DNA of 64,000 nucleotides from Sphingobium scionense (lineage in GTDB: Bacteria; Pseudomonadota; Alphaproteobacteria; Sphingomonadales; Sphingomonadaceae), in contig NZ_JACIEU010000014.1 in the NCBI RefSeq assembly GCF_014197035.1, positions 108,451 to 172,450 of the forward strand, written 5' to 3'. The notes under the pieces are model-generated. The model made no database searches, was not told the origin of the DNA, and saw only the letters and a list, made by a program, of their open reading frames with translations. This document shows positions 9,550 to 19,451 of the stretch, piece by piece; within the stretch, counting starts at the first letter, position 1; every line of letters starts with the position of its first letter. The translations under genes were made by a program, and so were the position numbers.

Positions 9550-11079
9550 ATGCTCTTCGGCCAACTCCATTCCGACATTTTCGCGCTGTTCGCCGGGTCG
9601 AACCGCTTTCTCTACGAGCGCGTGCTGATCGGCCTCTATGAGGGCTTCTACCGTTCCGACCTGCATTTCCCGACCCAGGGTGAGGTCGTCCAGCTGATCT
9701 ACACGCTGCTGGGCGACAATGCGGAGCTGTGGCGCGAGGATGAAAGCCCGGTGGTGCTGGACAAGCTGGCCGCGCGCCCCGGCCGCCGCGTGCGCCGGCG
9801 CAAGCTGGAAGCCGCCGACGCACAGGCGACCAGCGCGGCGATGATGCGCGCCCGGCACATCTACAACCGGCTGCAGGCAACCGGCTGGATCGAGGAAAGC
9901 CGCTATGGCCTGAAGGTCACGGTCGACATGCCGGCCGGCGCCATGCGCCTGGCCGAATTTCTCTGCAGCCTGCGCGAAGGCCTGTCCGACCAGCTTGGCG
10001 GTCTTGTCATCCAGGTCAAGAACGAGCTGGAAGCGCTGCAGCGCAATGCGCGGGAAAATGCCCCCGGCCTGCACAAGGCGGCGCGCGACGCCGCCAGCTT
10101 CGGCCGCTATCTGCGCAGCGTGCTGAGCGCGCTGCGCGACATCGACAAGCGGGTGGTGGAAAGCGACAGCGTCGGCCGCCGGCTGCGCCATTATTTCGAG
10201 GATTTCGTCGAGAAGCTGCTGCTGCAGGATTATGCGGCCATCTCGACCACGTCCCATCCCTATCGCTTCCGCCATCGCATCTTTACCGCGCTCGACGCGA
10301 TCGAGGATTCGATCGCCGACGTCGCCGCCATCGCCGAAGCCTATCATGAGGCCCGGCTGGCGCCCGATCCGTCTGCCGCCCGTGATCTGGTCTATGACGA
10401 TCTGCACAAGGTGCGGCGCGTGTTCGACCAGATAGAGGAGGCTTTCGAGCGCATCCAGCAGCATCGCAGCCGGCTGGAAACGCGGCTGCGCAACACCGTC
10501 CGCTATGCCGGACGGCGCGGCAACAGCTTTCTCCAGCGCAGCGAGCCGATGCTGCTGCAACTCGACCGGCTGCTCGCCCGCACGGATGAGCAGGATATGG
10601 CGCCGTCCATGTCCGGCCTGCTGGAACCGCGCCGGTCCTATTGGTCCCCCGCCCTGCTCGCGCGGCCGCGCACCTATCGTTCGACGGTTTCGGGCGGGCT
10701 GCTGGTCCTGCCGCCGCCCGATCCCCTGCGCGAATGGCGCAAGCGGCTGGACCGGGACTATCTGGCCCGCCTGGCCGTCACGCCCGAACAGGTCAGCCGC
10801 TTCCTCGAACGGCGCGTGGCGCCCTTCGGATCGGGCGAGGCCAGCCGCTTTCCGATCGAGACGGTCGATGATTTCCTCACGCTCGAAGCCCTGCGCCTGT
10901 CCGTGCTGGCCGCCGATGCCGACGGCCGGGGCAATGCCATCGCCAACCATCTGGCGCCCCATTTCCGCTTCTCGGTCGATATCGGATCGACCATCGACAA
11001 TGACTGGCTGCACTGCGCGGGCTTCACCGTCTCGCGCATCGGCGACACCGTGACCCCAGAGATACAAGATGCTCAGTGA
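9550..11079 (+). CDS. jetA: Wadjet defence protein JetA
   Basis: A 509-residue JetA-type subunit of a Wadjet system, the SMC-like complex that recognises and removes small circular plasmids. JetA is the kleisin-like subunit linking the ATPase to the accessory protein. Visible features are the N-terminal helical block MLFGQLHSDIFALFAGSNRF and RVLIGLYEGFYRSDLHFPT, winged-helix-like segments, and a long helical middle with ESRYGLKVTVDMPAGAMRLAEF. There is no signal peptide. It overlaps jetB by 11 bases and opens the four-gene operon jetABCD. The family call comes from N-terminal resemblance plus the unmistakable downstream genes; the Wadjet subtype was not assigned. Confidence 0.88.
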   Translation: MLFGQLHSDIFALFAGSNRFLYERVLIGLYEGFYRSDLHFPTQGEVVQLIYTLLGDNAELWREDESPVVLDKLAARPGRRVRRRKLEAADAQATSAAMMRARHIYNRLQATGWIEESRYGLKVTVDMPAGAMRLAEFLCSLREGLSDQLGGLVIQVKNELEALQRNARENAPGLHKAARDAASFGRYLRSVLSALRDIDKRVVESDSVGRRLRHYFEDFVEKLLLQDYAAISTTSHPYRFRHRIFTALDAIEDSIADVAAIAEAYHEARLAPDPSAARDLVYDDLHKVRRVFDQIEEAFERIQQHRSRLETRLRNTVRYAGRRGNSFLQRSEPMLLQLDRLLARTDEQDMAPSMSGLLEPRRSYWSPALLARPRTYRSTVSGGLLVLPPPDPLREWRKRLDRDYLARLAVTPEQVSRFLERRVAPFGSGEASRFPIETVDDFLTLEALRLSVLAADADGRGNAIANHLAPHFRFSVDIGSTIDNDWLHCAGFTVSRIGDTVTPEIQDAQ

Positions 11080-11737
11080 ATTTCAGACCCTGGAGGCGCG
11101 CGATCCGCGCCGGATGCACCGCGTGACCCAGGCGATCAGCCAGTTGCTGCGCCATCAGTTCCTGCATGTGCAGGATCGCGGCTCATCGGCCCTGCTCGAA
11201 GTCCTGCTCCGCCCCGATGTCGAGCGGCTGGTGGCGGATTATTTCGAAGTTGCGGGCTATCGGCTGGTGGTGCGCGAAAGCGAAGGCTGGGCCGGCATCC
11301 TGCCCGACACCGAACAGATCGGCCATCCGCGCATGCGGATCGATGAGACGCTGGTGCTGCTGCTGTTCCGCCGATTGTGGGAAGAGGGCATCCAGGAAGG
11401 CGATGTCGAGCGCTATGGCAGCGTGATGGTGACGCTCAACGCCGCCTATGATGCCTATCAGGACATGGTCGCCCGTGCCCGCCGCGCGACGCTGGGCATC
11501 AACGAGTTCAAGGCGCTGGTCACCGCGCTCGACCGCCGGGCGATCGTCCATATGGGCGACATCGACGAAGAGCTGGAGGACATGCCGATCACCATCCGCG
11601 CGCTGATCGCCACCGTCGCCGGCGAGGAGTTCATGGCCCATCTCGAACAATTGCTGGCCGGCGGCGACTATCAGGAAAGCGAGACGGAGGAGCCCGTCAT
11701 CAACCTGGATGACGCCGACGAGGAGGAGGTCGCATGA
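11069..11737 (+). CDS. jetB: Wadjet defence protein JetB (DUF4194 type)
   Basis: A 222-residue protein in the position and size range of JetB, the KITE-like (MksE-type) accessory subunit with a DUF4194 domain. Recognisable stretches are AISQLLRHQFLHVQDRGSSA near the N-terminus, DYFEVAGYRLVVRESEGWAG, and MRIDETLVLLLFRRLWEEG, the typical helix-wing pattern of the family. The tail is strongly acidic (SETEEPVINLDDADEEEVA). It overlaps jetA by 11 bases and jetC by four (ATGA), which suggests stoichiometric, coupled synthesis of the complex. Confidence 0.9.
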   Translation: MLSEFQTLEARDPRRMHRVTQAISQLLRHQFLHVQDRGSSALLEVLLRPDVERLVADYFEVAGYRLVVRESEGWAGILPDTEQIGHPRMRIDETLVLLLFRRLWEEGIQEGDVERYGSVMVTLNAAYDAYQDMVARARRATLGINEFKALVTALDRRAIVHMGDIDEELEDMPITIRALIATVAGEEFMAHLEQLLAGGDYQESETEEPVINLDDADEEEVA

Positions 11738-14700
11738 TGCAGCTTGCCCATATCGCACTGGTGCAATGGCATCTGTTCGGTCGCGAGGACCTGGCCGTCG
11801 GCGGCGACACCGCCGTGCTGGGCCAGAACCGCTCCGGCAAATCGACGCTGATCGACCTCATCCAGGCAGTGATGACCGGCGGCTCGCGGCGCTGGTATCA
11901 GTTCAATCGTTCCGCCGGCGAAACCGGCAGCCGCAAGTCGGAACGCACGCTGCGCGGCTATTGCCTCGGCCAGCTCAATGAACATGAATTTCTGCGCCAG
12001 GAATCCGTCACCCACATCGTGCTGACGTTCGACGACCCCGATGGTGTGGGCCCGCCGGTGAGTGTGGGCCTGTGCGTCGAGGCGTCCGCGATCGAGGATG
12101 CGCAGGTGGTCGGCCGCTATATCGCGCCCGGCGTGCGAGTGGATAGCGAACTGCTGATCGAGCATCTGGATGGCGGGCAGCAGCGCTCGGCGCCCTGGAA
12201 TCTGGTGCGCGAACGGCTGGAGCAGGCATGCGCCGCGGCCGGCACCCAGCTCATTCGCCCCGACGGCCCGCGCAACCATATCCGCGAATATATGCGCCAG
12301 CTGTTCACCGGCCGGCGCCATAGCGACCCGGAACGTTTCATTCGCGCCTTCATCATGGCCCTGTCGTTCGAGGATATGCGCTCGGTCGAGGGCTTCGTGC
12401 ATAATTTCCTGCTCGCCCGGAACGACATCGACATCGGCGAACTGCGCGAGGGCATCCAGCGCTATCGCGACATCCAGAAGGATGTGCATGAACTGGAGCG
12501 ACGGCTCGACGCGCTGCGGGCGCTGGCCGAACTCGTATCCCGCTTCGTCACCTTGCTGGAACGGGAGGATGTCGCCCGCGGCACGGCCCGCCTCGCCGCC
12601 ATGATCGAGGCGGGGGCCGCGCTGATCGCCAATCTGCGCGAGCAACGCGATACGCTGGCGGCGCTGGACGACATCCAGCACGACATCGGCCGCTGCGATG
12701 CGGAGATCGCGGCGCTTGGCGACAGGCAGGACAGCCTGCTCGCCCAGTCCGTGGCGGAGGGTGCGGCCGGCAAGCGCGCCGTGGTCGCCAGTGAACTCAA
12801 GGCCGTGGATCTCGCCCGAACCGGCGTGGTGCAACGGCTCGAAGCCCGCTTCCGTGCCGCTGCGCTCGGCGCCAGTCTGCTCGATCATCGCGAGCGGCTC
12901 GCTCCGCTGAAGCTCGGCGCCCTGTTCCAGGCGCTGGAGGCGCTGCGGCAGCAGAGCGACGGGCTGGAGCCGCCGACATGGCCACGCGATCCGCTGGCGA
13001 TGGAGGAACTGATCGCCACCGCCCGCCGCAGCGCGATCGACACCGTCGAAAAAATCCAGGAACGACGCGACCAGGCCATCGCCCAGCGGCGCGGTCTGCA
13101 GGACGAACTGGCCGATCTGGTCGCGCGCCGCGACAAGGCCCGCGCCGGCCAGGTGAGCCTGGATGATCGCACCGTGCGGCTGATGGCCGCGCTGGAGCGG
13201 GAGAATATGCGCCCGCGCACGCTCTGCCAGGTGGCCGAAATCATCGATCCGCAATGGCGCGAAGCGGCCGAGGCGCTGCTCGGCCGCGACCGCGAGGCGA
13301 TCCTGGTCGATCCCGAACATGCGTCCCGCGCGGTCGAGATCGTGCGCGCCAACCGCGATGGCTTCCGCGGATGCCGGGTCATCAACAGCCGCCGCCTCGC
13401 CGAACAGCCACCCGGCTTCGACACGGATTCGCTGGCCACCGTCTTTGCCAGCGACGACCCATTGGCTATCGCCTTCCTCCGCTTCCGCACCGGCCAGGTG
13501 CGGCTCGCCGGCACCCAGGCGGAATTGCTGGCCGGCGGCCGCGCGATCATGCGCGATGGCGCCTATAATAGCGGCATCGTGGTCGAGGTGCTGCGCACCC
13601 GCGACCTCAAGATCGGCCGCGCCGCAGCCCCGCTGATGGAGGCCGAACTGCTCGCCCGGATCGAGGATCGGCAGGCGCTGATCGCCGTCCATACCGAAAG
13701 CGAGCGGTTCCACGACGATATTCATCGCAAGCTGCTGCCGCTGATGGGCGATGTCGATCCGGCCGACCGGCTCGACCTGCTGGTCGCCGCGATCGACCAG
13801 CATGAGGAAAGCCGCACCGAATTGCAGCACCGGCTCGACAAGATCGCGATGACGGTCGACCCGGCAATCCAGCACAATCTGGACAAGGTGAAGCTGCAAC
13901 TGCGCAGCGCCACCGAGGAAAAGGAAGAGCTGATCGGCCGGCGCGGCCAGCTTGGCCAGGCCAGGATCGAAATCCAGCGACGGCTGGATGCGGGCGATGC
14001 CCAGCCCGGCTCCTGGCTCTGCCTGCGCTCACGGCGCGCCCTGTTCAAGGATCGGGTGCGCTCATCGGCCGGCCTATCGATCCTGCGCGAGGTCTATCGC
14101 CAGCAGCGCGGACGCCCCCTGCCCCGGCTGGTGCAGGAGATGATGAAGCGCGCGGACGAGGCCCGCGACGCCTATCAGGCGTTGCAGGGCGAAATTCGCG
14201 AGACGCTGGGCCATTATCGCGCCGATTTCGACAATAGCGCGCCCATTGCCCTGCCCGGCGCGATCGCGACCGAGGTAAAGCCCTGGCTCGCCGCCAATAT
14301 CGCGGCGCTGGAGGAGAATGAGCTGATCCAGTATCGGCGCCAGGCCGACGAAGCCGCCGAGCAGATCGGCCAGCTCTTCCGCACCGCCTTCATCCATGAG
14401 CTGAACGCCCGCTTCAACGATCTGCGCTCGGAACTGGACAACCTCACCCGCGCGCTGCGGATGCGACCGCTCCATGGTGAGATCTACACGCTCCATGCCC
14501 GCCCCAAGGAGGAATTCGCCGCGCTCCACCGGCTCGCGCGTGAGAGCGAGCATGACGAACTGACCTTCGACGCCCTCTTTGGCCGGGCCGCCCCGCGCGA
14601 CGCCGAACATGCCCGGGCGCTGGCGGAGGTCGAACGGCTGCTGAGCGACGAGTCGCTCGATTTCTCGGCCTATCAGGATTACCGCAACTACTTCACCTTC

Positions 14701-15177
14701 GACCTGCGCATGGAGGATGTGAACAAGGGCCGCACCACCAGCTATGACAAGCGCAAGGGCACGGCGAGCGGCGCGGAGCGGCAGGTGCCCTATTATGTGG
14801 TGATCGGCGCGGCGCTGGCCAGCATCTATCATGGTGCGCGCCGGCAATATGAGCGCGCGGAGCTGGGCCTGGGCCTTGCCGTGTTCGACGAGGCGTTCAG
14901 CAAGATGGACGGCCCCAACCAGCGCACCCTGCTCGAATTTTACGACGATATCGGGCTGCAGGTGGTGATCGCTGCGCCATCGGAGAAGCGCGCGGTCGTC
15001 TATGAAAATCTCGACAGCGTGATCGACGTGTTCCGCCATGGCGACAATGCCAGCGCCGAAGCCGTCCGCATCAAGCCCCATGCCCGCACCCAGATGCGCG
15101 CCGCCAACCCGCAGCATCTGGACGATGCCGCGCTGGCCGAACGGCTCGACCTCTTCGCGCTGGATGATCCTCAATGA
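11734..15177 (+). CDS. jetC: Wadjet SMC-like ATPase JetC
   Basis: An 1147-residue SMC/MukB-like ATPase, the DNA-translocating motor of the Wadjet complex. The Walker A motif is GQNRSGKSTLID (about residues 30-41). Long charged coiled-coil arms flank a central hinge-like region (near LCQVAEIIDPQWREAAEALLG). The ABC-type signature appears as SGAERQ (S1012) and Walker B as LAVFDEAFSKMD (D1052, E1053). All ATPase motifs are intact. Two consecutive ATGs open the frame; the first overlaps the jetB stop. The last four bases overlap jetD. Confidence 0.94.
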   Translation: MMQLAHIALVQWHLFGREDLAVGGDTAVLGQNRSGKSTLIDLIQAVMTGGSRRWYQFNRSAGETGSRKSERTLRGYCLGQLNEHEFLRQESVTHIVLTFDDPDGVGPPVSVGLCVEASAIEDAQVVGRYIAPGVRVDSELLIEHLDGGQQRSAPWNLVRERLEQACAAAGTQLIRPDGPRNHIREYMRQLFTGRRHSDPERFIRAFIMALSFEDMRSVEGFVHNFLLARNDIDIGELREGIQRYRDIQKDVHELERRLDALRALAELVSRFVTLLEREDVARGTARLAAMIEAGAALIANLREQRDTLAALDDIQHDIGRCDAEIAALGDRQDSLLAQSVAEGAAGKRAVVASELKAVDLARTGVVQRLEARFRAAALGASLLDHRERLAPLKLGALFQALEALRQQSDGLEPPTWPRDPLAMEELIATARRSAIDTVEKIQERRDQAIAQRRGLQDELADLVARRDKARAGQVSLDDRTVRLMAALERENMRPRTLCQVAEIIDPQWREAAEALLGRDREAILVDPEHASRAVEIVRANRDGFRGCRVINSRRLAEQPPGFDTDSLATVFASDDPLAIAFLRFRTGQVRLAGTQAELLAGGRAIMRDGAYNSGIVVEVLRTRDLKIGRAAAPLMEAELLARIEDRQALIAVHTESERFHDDIHRKLLPLMGDVDPADRLDLLVAAIDQHEESRTELQHRLDKIAMTVDPAIQHNLDKVKLQLRSATEEKEELIGRRGQLGQARIEIQRRLDAGDAQPGSWLCLRSRRALFKDRVRSSAGLSILREVYRQQRGRPLPRLVQEMMKRADEARDAYQALQGEIRETLGHYRADFDNSAPIALPGAIATEVKPWLAANIAALEENELIQYRRQADEAAEQIGQLFRTAFIHELNARFNDLRSELDNLTRALRMRPLHGEIYTLHARPKEEFAALHRLARESEHDELTFDALFGRAAPRDAEHARALAEVERLLSDESLDFSAYQDYRNYFTFDLRMEDVNKGRTTSYDKRKGTASGAERQVPYYVVIGAALASIYHGARRQYERAELGLGLAVFDEAFSKMDGPNQRTLLEFYDDIGLQVVIAAPSEKRAVVYENLDSVIDVFRHGDNASAEAVRIKPHARTQMRAANPQHLDDAALAERLDLFALDDPQ

Positions 15178-16394
15178 CCAAGAGGCGGTTCAGTGATGTC
15201 GGTCGGATGATCCACGACCTTCTCGACCGCCATGAGATGCTGCCACATGCGATCAGCTTGCGGGCCTATGTCGACGAGGAGGCATTTTCCAGCGTCGAAG
15301 CACGGGACCGCTTCCTGCAAGCACTGAAAGCCGCAGAAGCGACTGGTGGCCTCCGCATCAAGCAGACAAGGGACAAGGCGGACATTGCTCATGTCCGCCT
15401 GGCAGAGCCCGCCGCCCTTTACGCCCATGTCGGACGCCGGCCAGCCCGTAGCGATGTCGATGCAAGGCTGGCGACGATCCGTGCGCGCGCTGGCCCGTCA
15501 GCACAAATGATCGCCCTGCTTGAGCAGATTGCCGAAAGCTGGGCGCGTGGCGTAGGATGTTTCGGCCTTACTCCCCATGATGTGACCGGCCTCGCCGACG
15601 CGCTCGAACTGGTGCAGGCACTTGCCGCGCGGATGAACGCGGGCGACGCCAGCCTGATCGATTATCGCAGCTTCTCGCGATCAGCGGGGACCGACAGCAA
15701 AGCGCTCGAACGGCTGACACCGATCGTGGCGCGGCTCTTCGCCTATCTCCATCCCGATCATGCGCCCGAAGGCAGTTGGTCGCCGAAACATTGGCTGACC
15801 GGTCTGGGCGTCGTTCGGATGCCCCAGCCCCTTCTGCTCAGCGGTTCGCTCATGTTGGGCGACCAATCGCTGCCTCGGCTAAGCTATTATGGCATACCAC
15901 CGGAGCAGGCGGCCGACATCGCCCTGGCAGGGCCGGTCGCCTATGTGCTGACCATCGAAAATTACGTCTCTTTCGTGCGGCATGTCCGGGAGATCAATGC
16001 CAATCTCGACGCCCTGATCATCTATACCGGGGGTTTCCCCTCCCACGCCCATCTACAACAGATTGTCCGTTTGGCGGCCGCCGCCGATGCGCCGCTGCTC
16101 CACTGGGGCGATATGGATGGCGGCGGCATCCGTATTTTCAGGCATCTGGAAAAGGCGCTGGCCGATCACGGGCTGCGCCTGCATCCCCATCTCATGGATT
16201 CTGCGACGCTCATTGCGCAGGGCGTGCCCCGCGCCATGGCGTTGCGCAAGGCCGATGCGCCACCGGCGGACAGCGCGATCTATCCTCTCTGGGAAGTGCT
16301 CGCCAATTACGAGCTGATGCTGGAGCAGGAAAGCCTCACGCCGCACCACCCCAATTTACGCACCGCTTCGGGCCGCAACGCCCCAAAGCGGTGA
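15174..16394 (+). CDS. jetD: Wadjet nuclease subunit JetD (DUF3322/DUF2220, Toprim)
   Basis: A 406-residue topoisomerase-VI-like nuclease, the subunit that cleaves the trapped plasmid. The N-terminal part corresponds to DUF3322. The C-terminal DUF2220 half carries a Toprim-like site: E262 in LTIENYVSF, then HWGDMDGGGIRIF with D313 and D315. The residues expected for metal-dependent cleavage are all present, so the locus should be functional. It ends the operon; the next gene (CapA family) is convergent. The codons are slightly less GC-biased than in jetC. Confidence 0.93.
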   Translation: MTKRRFSDVGRMIHDLLDRHEMLPHAISLRAYVDEEAFSSVEARDRFLQALKAAEATGGLRIKQTRDKADIAHVRLAEPAALYAHVGRRPARSDVDARLATIRARAGPSAQMIALLEQIAESWARGVGCFGLTPHDVTGLADALELVQALAARMNAGDASLIDYRSFSRSAGTDSKALERLTPIVARLFAYLHPDHAPEGSWSPKHWLTGLGVVRMPQPLLLSGSLMLGDQSLPRLSYYGIPPEQAADIALAGPVAYVLTIENYVSFVRHVREINANLDALIIYTGGFPSHAHLQQIVRLAAAADAPLLHWGDMDGGGIRIFRHLEKALADHGLRLHPHLMDSATLIAQGVPRAMALRKADAPPADSAIYPLWEVLANYELMLEQESLTPHHPNLRTASGRNAPKR

Positions 16395-16416
16395 ACGCTT
16401 CCTTCCCGCTATTCGA

Positions 16417-17841
16417 TCAGGGACGGGTCGTCGCCACGCGGATCAGGCCAACGCCCTTGACCGTCTCGATCTTCGTACCGAACGGCACGGACAGGCGCTG
16501 CAGCCGCTCCAGGATGCGCGCGCCGACGCTGGCATCGGCCAGGTGCGGCACGCCCTTGCCCGCGCCCGTCGCATTGACGCCCAGGTCGACGGGATAGAGG
16601 CGGATTTCGCTAAGCTGCCCATCCTTATAATGGCTGACCGCGATCACCGTTTCGTAGAGGTTGGGATCGCCGAACTCCTTCGCGCCGCGTGCCTGCAGCA
16701 GTTCGGGCGCGGTCACACTGCCCGGCGTGATGCCGAACTGGTCGTACATGTCGGCCGGCAGGTCATCCAGGCTGTTGTTCATCATCGCGAAGTTGCCGAG
16801 CGAATAGAAGATCGGCTTGCCCTTGTAGATCTCGATCCCGCGCAACTGGTGCGGGCCATGACCGACATAGGCGTCCGCGCCGGCATCGATCGCCTGATGC
16901 GCCAGACCCTGGGCGAAATTGGCGGGCGTCTGGCTGGCATTGCCGGGCTCATGATTATGCAGCGAGAAGACGGCGAAATTGCCGTTCTGCTTGGCCTGGC
17001 GCACGGCCAGCATGTTGGCGGCGACATCCCTGGCATTGAGATCATATTCGATCGTCATCGGCGCGGTCGGGGTTGCGGTCGACCGATATTCGCGCCCCTT
17101 CATCTTGACTGGCGCGTCAGCCTTGGTGCCGGCCAGCCGCGCGATCGTTGCCAGATCGGTGTCGGACACCAGGCCGACCTCGACGCTGCGGATGGCATTG
17201 GCGCCGCCGCGTCCGGGCACCTGGCCCAGCGGATCGGAGGCCGGCGACATCGGCGTGAAGCTGGTGGTGGCCGACACCAGCCCGACGCGGCCATGCGGTC
17301 CGTCATAATAGGCCGGGGCACGGGCCGCGGTCATCGAACGGCCGGTGCCGGCATGGACGACATGCGCGTCGTCCAGCAGCGCCAGCGTGTCATACAGCCC
17401 CTCCACGCCCCAGTCGGTGGCGTGGTTGTTCGCGTGGCCGACAATGTCGATGCCCATCTTCGCCACATCGGCCGGGACGGCGGGATCGGCCAGCATCCAG
17501 GTGCCACCCGACTCCGCTTGGGGCGAACCCTTGAAGGTCTTGAGGTCGAGCGCAGTCGTCTCGAAATTGCCGAAGGTCACGTCCGCGCCGCGCAGGATGC
17601 GCAGCATGTCGGGTGACTGCTGCTCGATCGTCGCCAGCATCGGCCGCAGATAGATGAGGTCGCCGACCGCCGCGAAGCTGAAATCGCCGGCTATCGGGCT
17701 GGTCGGCACGCGGTTGGTCGACAGCTGGCCGCCGCTTTCCTCTTCCTCGGCATGGGCCGCGATCGGCGCGGTCAGCATCAGCGCGGCGCCGGCCAGCGAC
17801 AGGCTGCGGACCGCGCGGCGGCGAAGAATCTTGGACAGCAT
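16417..17841 (-). CDS. CapA-family (PGA_cap) metallophosphoesterase-like protein
   Basis: A 474-residue secreted protein of the CapA / poly-gamma-glutamate capsule family. Start chosen at MLSKILRRRAVRSLSLAGAA after an aaggggaag site; the signal peptide ends AAHAEEEE. The phosphoesterase-like motifs are FAAVGDLIYLRP, ADVTFGNFETTAL, DIVGHANNHATDWG, FSLHNHEPG, GADAYVGHGPHQLRGIEIY and PIFYSLGNFAM, in family order. No capsule cluster is nearby, so a polyglutamate role is not supported by context; many members are uncharacterised periplasmic hydrolases. The two-component genes upstream read in the same direction 92 bases away and might control it. Confidence 0.88.
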   Translation of the reverse strand: MLSKILRRRAVRSLSLAGAALMLTAPIAAHAEEEESGGQLSTNRVPTSPIAGDFSFAAVGDLIYLRPMLATIEQQSPDMLRILRGADVTFGNFETTALDLKTFKGSPQAESGGTWMLADPAVPADVAKMGIDIVGHANNHATDWGVEGLYDTLALLDDAHVVHAGTGRSMTAARAPAYYDGPHGRVGLVSATTSFTPMSPASDPLGQVPGRGGANAIRSVEVGLVSDTDLATIARLAGTKADAPVKMKGREYRSTATPTAPMTIEYDLNARDVAANMLAVRQAKQNGNFAVFSLHNHEPGNASQTPANFAQGLAHQAIDAGADAYVGHGPHQLRGIEIYKGKPIFYSLGNFAMMNNSLDDLPADMYDQFGITPGSVTAPELLQARGAKEFGDPNLYETVIAVSHYKDGQLSEIRLYPVDLGVNATGAGKGVPHLADASVGARILERLQRLSVPFGTKIETVKGVGLIRVATTRP

Positions 17842-17933
17842 CAACGGACTTCCCCTTTGTAACTTTGTGTCGGGGATAGCCGGTCGGGCTGACATGAACC
17901 TGTCGCCGGGGCGGGCTTTTCTGTTCAGCGGCG

Positions 17934-19424
17934 CTATTCGGCGCGAAATGCGATGGTGACGCACAGTCCCCGGCCGGTCCGTCCGTCGGCCAGGCTGATC
18001 TGCGCGCCCATTCGGTCCGCCAATGCACGCGCGATCGGCAGGCCAAGGCCGGTGCCCGGCGTCGCGCTGTTGCCCGGCATGCGGTAGAAACGGTCCCACA
18101 CCTTTTCGCGCTGCGCCTCGGGAATGCCCGGACCATCATCGTCGATATCGACCATCGCCTGCCCCTCGCGACGATAGAGGTGGACGGTGACCGTGCCCCC
18201 CGGCCGATTGTAGCGGATCGCATTGTCGAGCAGATTGCCGATCAGCTCCGCCGCAAGCCCCGGCTGGCCGACCGCCATGGCCGGGCCGACCATCGCCTTG
18301 TCATAGCCGATTTCGATATCGGCCGGCGCCTGGGCCGCGCGATCGGCGATCACGTCCGCGGCGACTTCGGACAGGTCGAACGGCCCCATGCGCATGTCGC
18401 CATCCTCCTCGCTGCGGGCGAGCGCGATCAACTGGCGCAGCAATTGCTCCAGGCTGTCGATAGCGTGGGGGATGTCCTGCAACGCTGCCTTGCCCTGCAG
18501 CGAGGTCGCGCCATAGCGATCGAGCACGTCGAGATGGACCCGCGCAACCGCCAGCGGCGTGCGCATCTGGTGCGAGGCGTTGGAGGTGAACTGCCGCAGC
18601 GAATTGGTCGCCCGCTCCAGCCGCGCCATCAGCCCGTTGAAGGCCGCAACGAAGGGCTTGATCTCGACCGGCGTGGCTTCGGCCATTTCGATACGGAAGG
18701 CCGGCGACGCCTCGCGCCGGGCGGCCTCCACTTGGCCCGTCAGGTCCGACAGCGGCCGCAGCCCCCAGCGGATCGCCCACCAGAAGAGCAGCCCGGTGAC
18801 CAGCAGCACCGCGACGCCGACCAGCAGCACCTGGCGCAGAAACAGCCGTTCATAGGCGGACCGGTCATCCAGATAGTCGGCAATCTGGATCGCGATCAGC
18901 CTGTCATCGCCATAGGCGCGGCGCATCTCGGTCGCGATCCGCACCGGCTTGCCGTGCAGCGTACCGCTGCGCAGATAGGCCGCCTGGGTGACATAATGGG
19001 CGTCCGCCGGATCGAGATAGCCGCGCACCAGCGGCGTCTTGCGATAGGCATTCTTGAAGGTCGCGGGCGGATGGCGATCGGTCACGCCGTCCCAGTCGGC
19101 GCGATAGTCAGCGGGTGGCTTCAGGCTGGGATCGCCGGCGACCAGCCTGTCGCCGCGATAAACGCTGTAATGGACCACCGGCCGGGCGCGGCGCTGGAGC
19201 AGGTGGATGACCAGCGGCACCAGCCGCTTCTGATCGGCCGGCGGGCTGTTATAGGCAAGGCTGAGCGTCCGGACCGACCCCACCAGCACCCGATCGACCG
19301 TGTCCGCCTCGGTATTGTGATTGACCAGTGCGGTGATGACGGAAAAGACCAGCACCAGCGCCGTCAGCGGCATCATCACCGCGCCGGTCAGGCGCAGCCG
19401 CAGCGAGGAAGACAATCTGCGCAT
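17934..19424 (-). CDS. Sensor histidine kinase (2CSK_N / TctE type)
   Basis: A 496-residue inner-membrane sensor kinase. The first membrane segment is about residues 12-34 (LTGAVMMPLTALVLVFSVIT). A periplasmic domain of the 2CSK_N kind follows, and the second membrane segment is VLLVGVAVLLVTGLLFWWAI near residue 200. The H box is FTSNASHQMRTPLAVARVHL. The N and G boxes are LIGNLLDNAIRYNRPGG, DDDGPGIPEAQREKVWDRFY and GTGLGLPIARAL. It lies 27 bases after the response regulator gene, the standard order for OmpR/TctDE-like pairs, which often respond to organic acids or cations. The signal here cannot be read from sequence. Confidence 0.93.
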   Translation of the reverse strand: MRRLSSSLRLRLTGAVMMPLTALVLVFSVITALVNHNTEADTVDRVLVGSVRTLSLAYNSPPADQKRLVPLVIHLLQRRARPVVHYSVYRGDRLVAGDPSLKPPADYRADWDGVTDRHPPATFKNAYRKTPLVRGYLDPADAHYVTQAAYLRSGTLHGKPVRIATEMRRAYGDDRLIAIQIADYLDDRSAYERLFLRQVLLVGVAVLLVTGLLFWWAIRWGLRPLSDLTGQVEAARREASPAFRIEMAEATPVEIKPFVAAFNGLMARLERATNSLRQFTSNASHQMRTPLAVARVHLDVLDRYGATSLQGKAALQDIPHAIDSLEQLLRQLIALARSEEDGDMRMGPFDLSEVAADVIADRAAQAPADIEIGYDKAMVGPAMAVGQPGLAAELIGNLLDNAIRYNRPGGTVTVHLYRREGQAMVDIDDDGPGIPEAQREKVWDRFYRMPGNSATPGTGLGLPIARALADRMGAQISLADGRTGRGLCVTIAFRAE

Positions 19425-19451
19425 ATGTGTGGCTGTCGATCAGTCCGGCGC

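Noticed and set aside
9320..9550. Small ORF ending at the jetA start
   Set aside because: Composition is not protein-like and there is no ribosome site; only the TGATG junction favours it.
11671..13899. Long minus-strand frame opposite jetC (also 9451-11067 and 14074-15174)
   Set aside because: Mirror frames of the jet genes with unnatural composition; the jet genes carry intact motifs.
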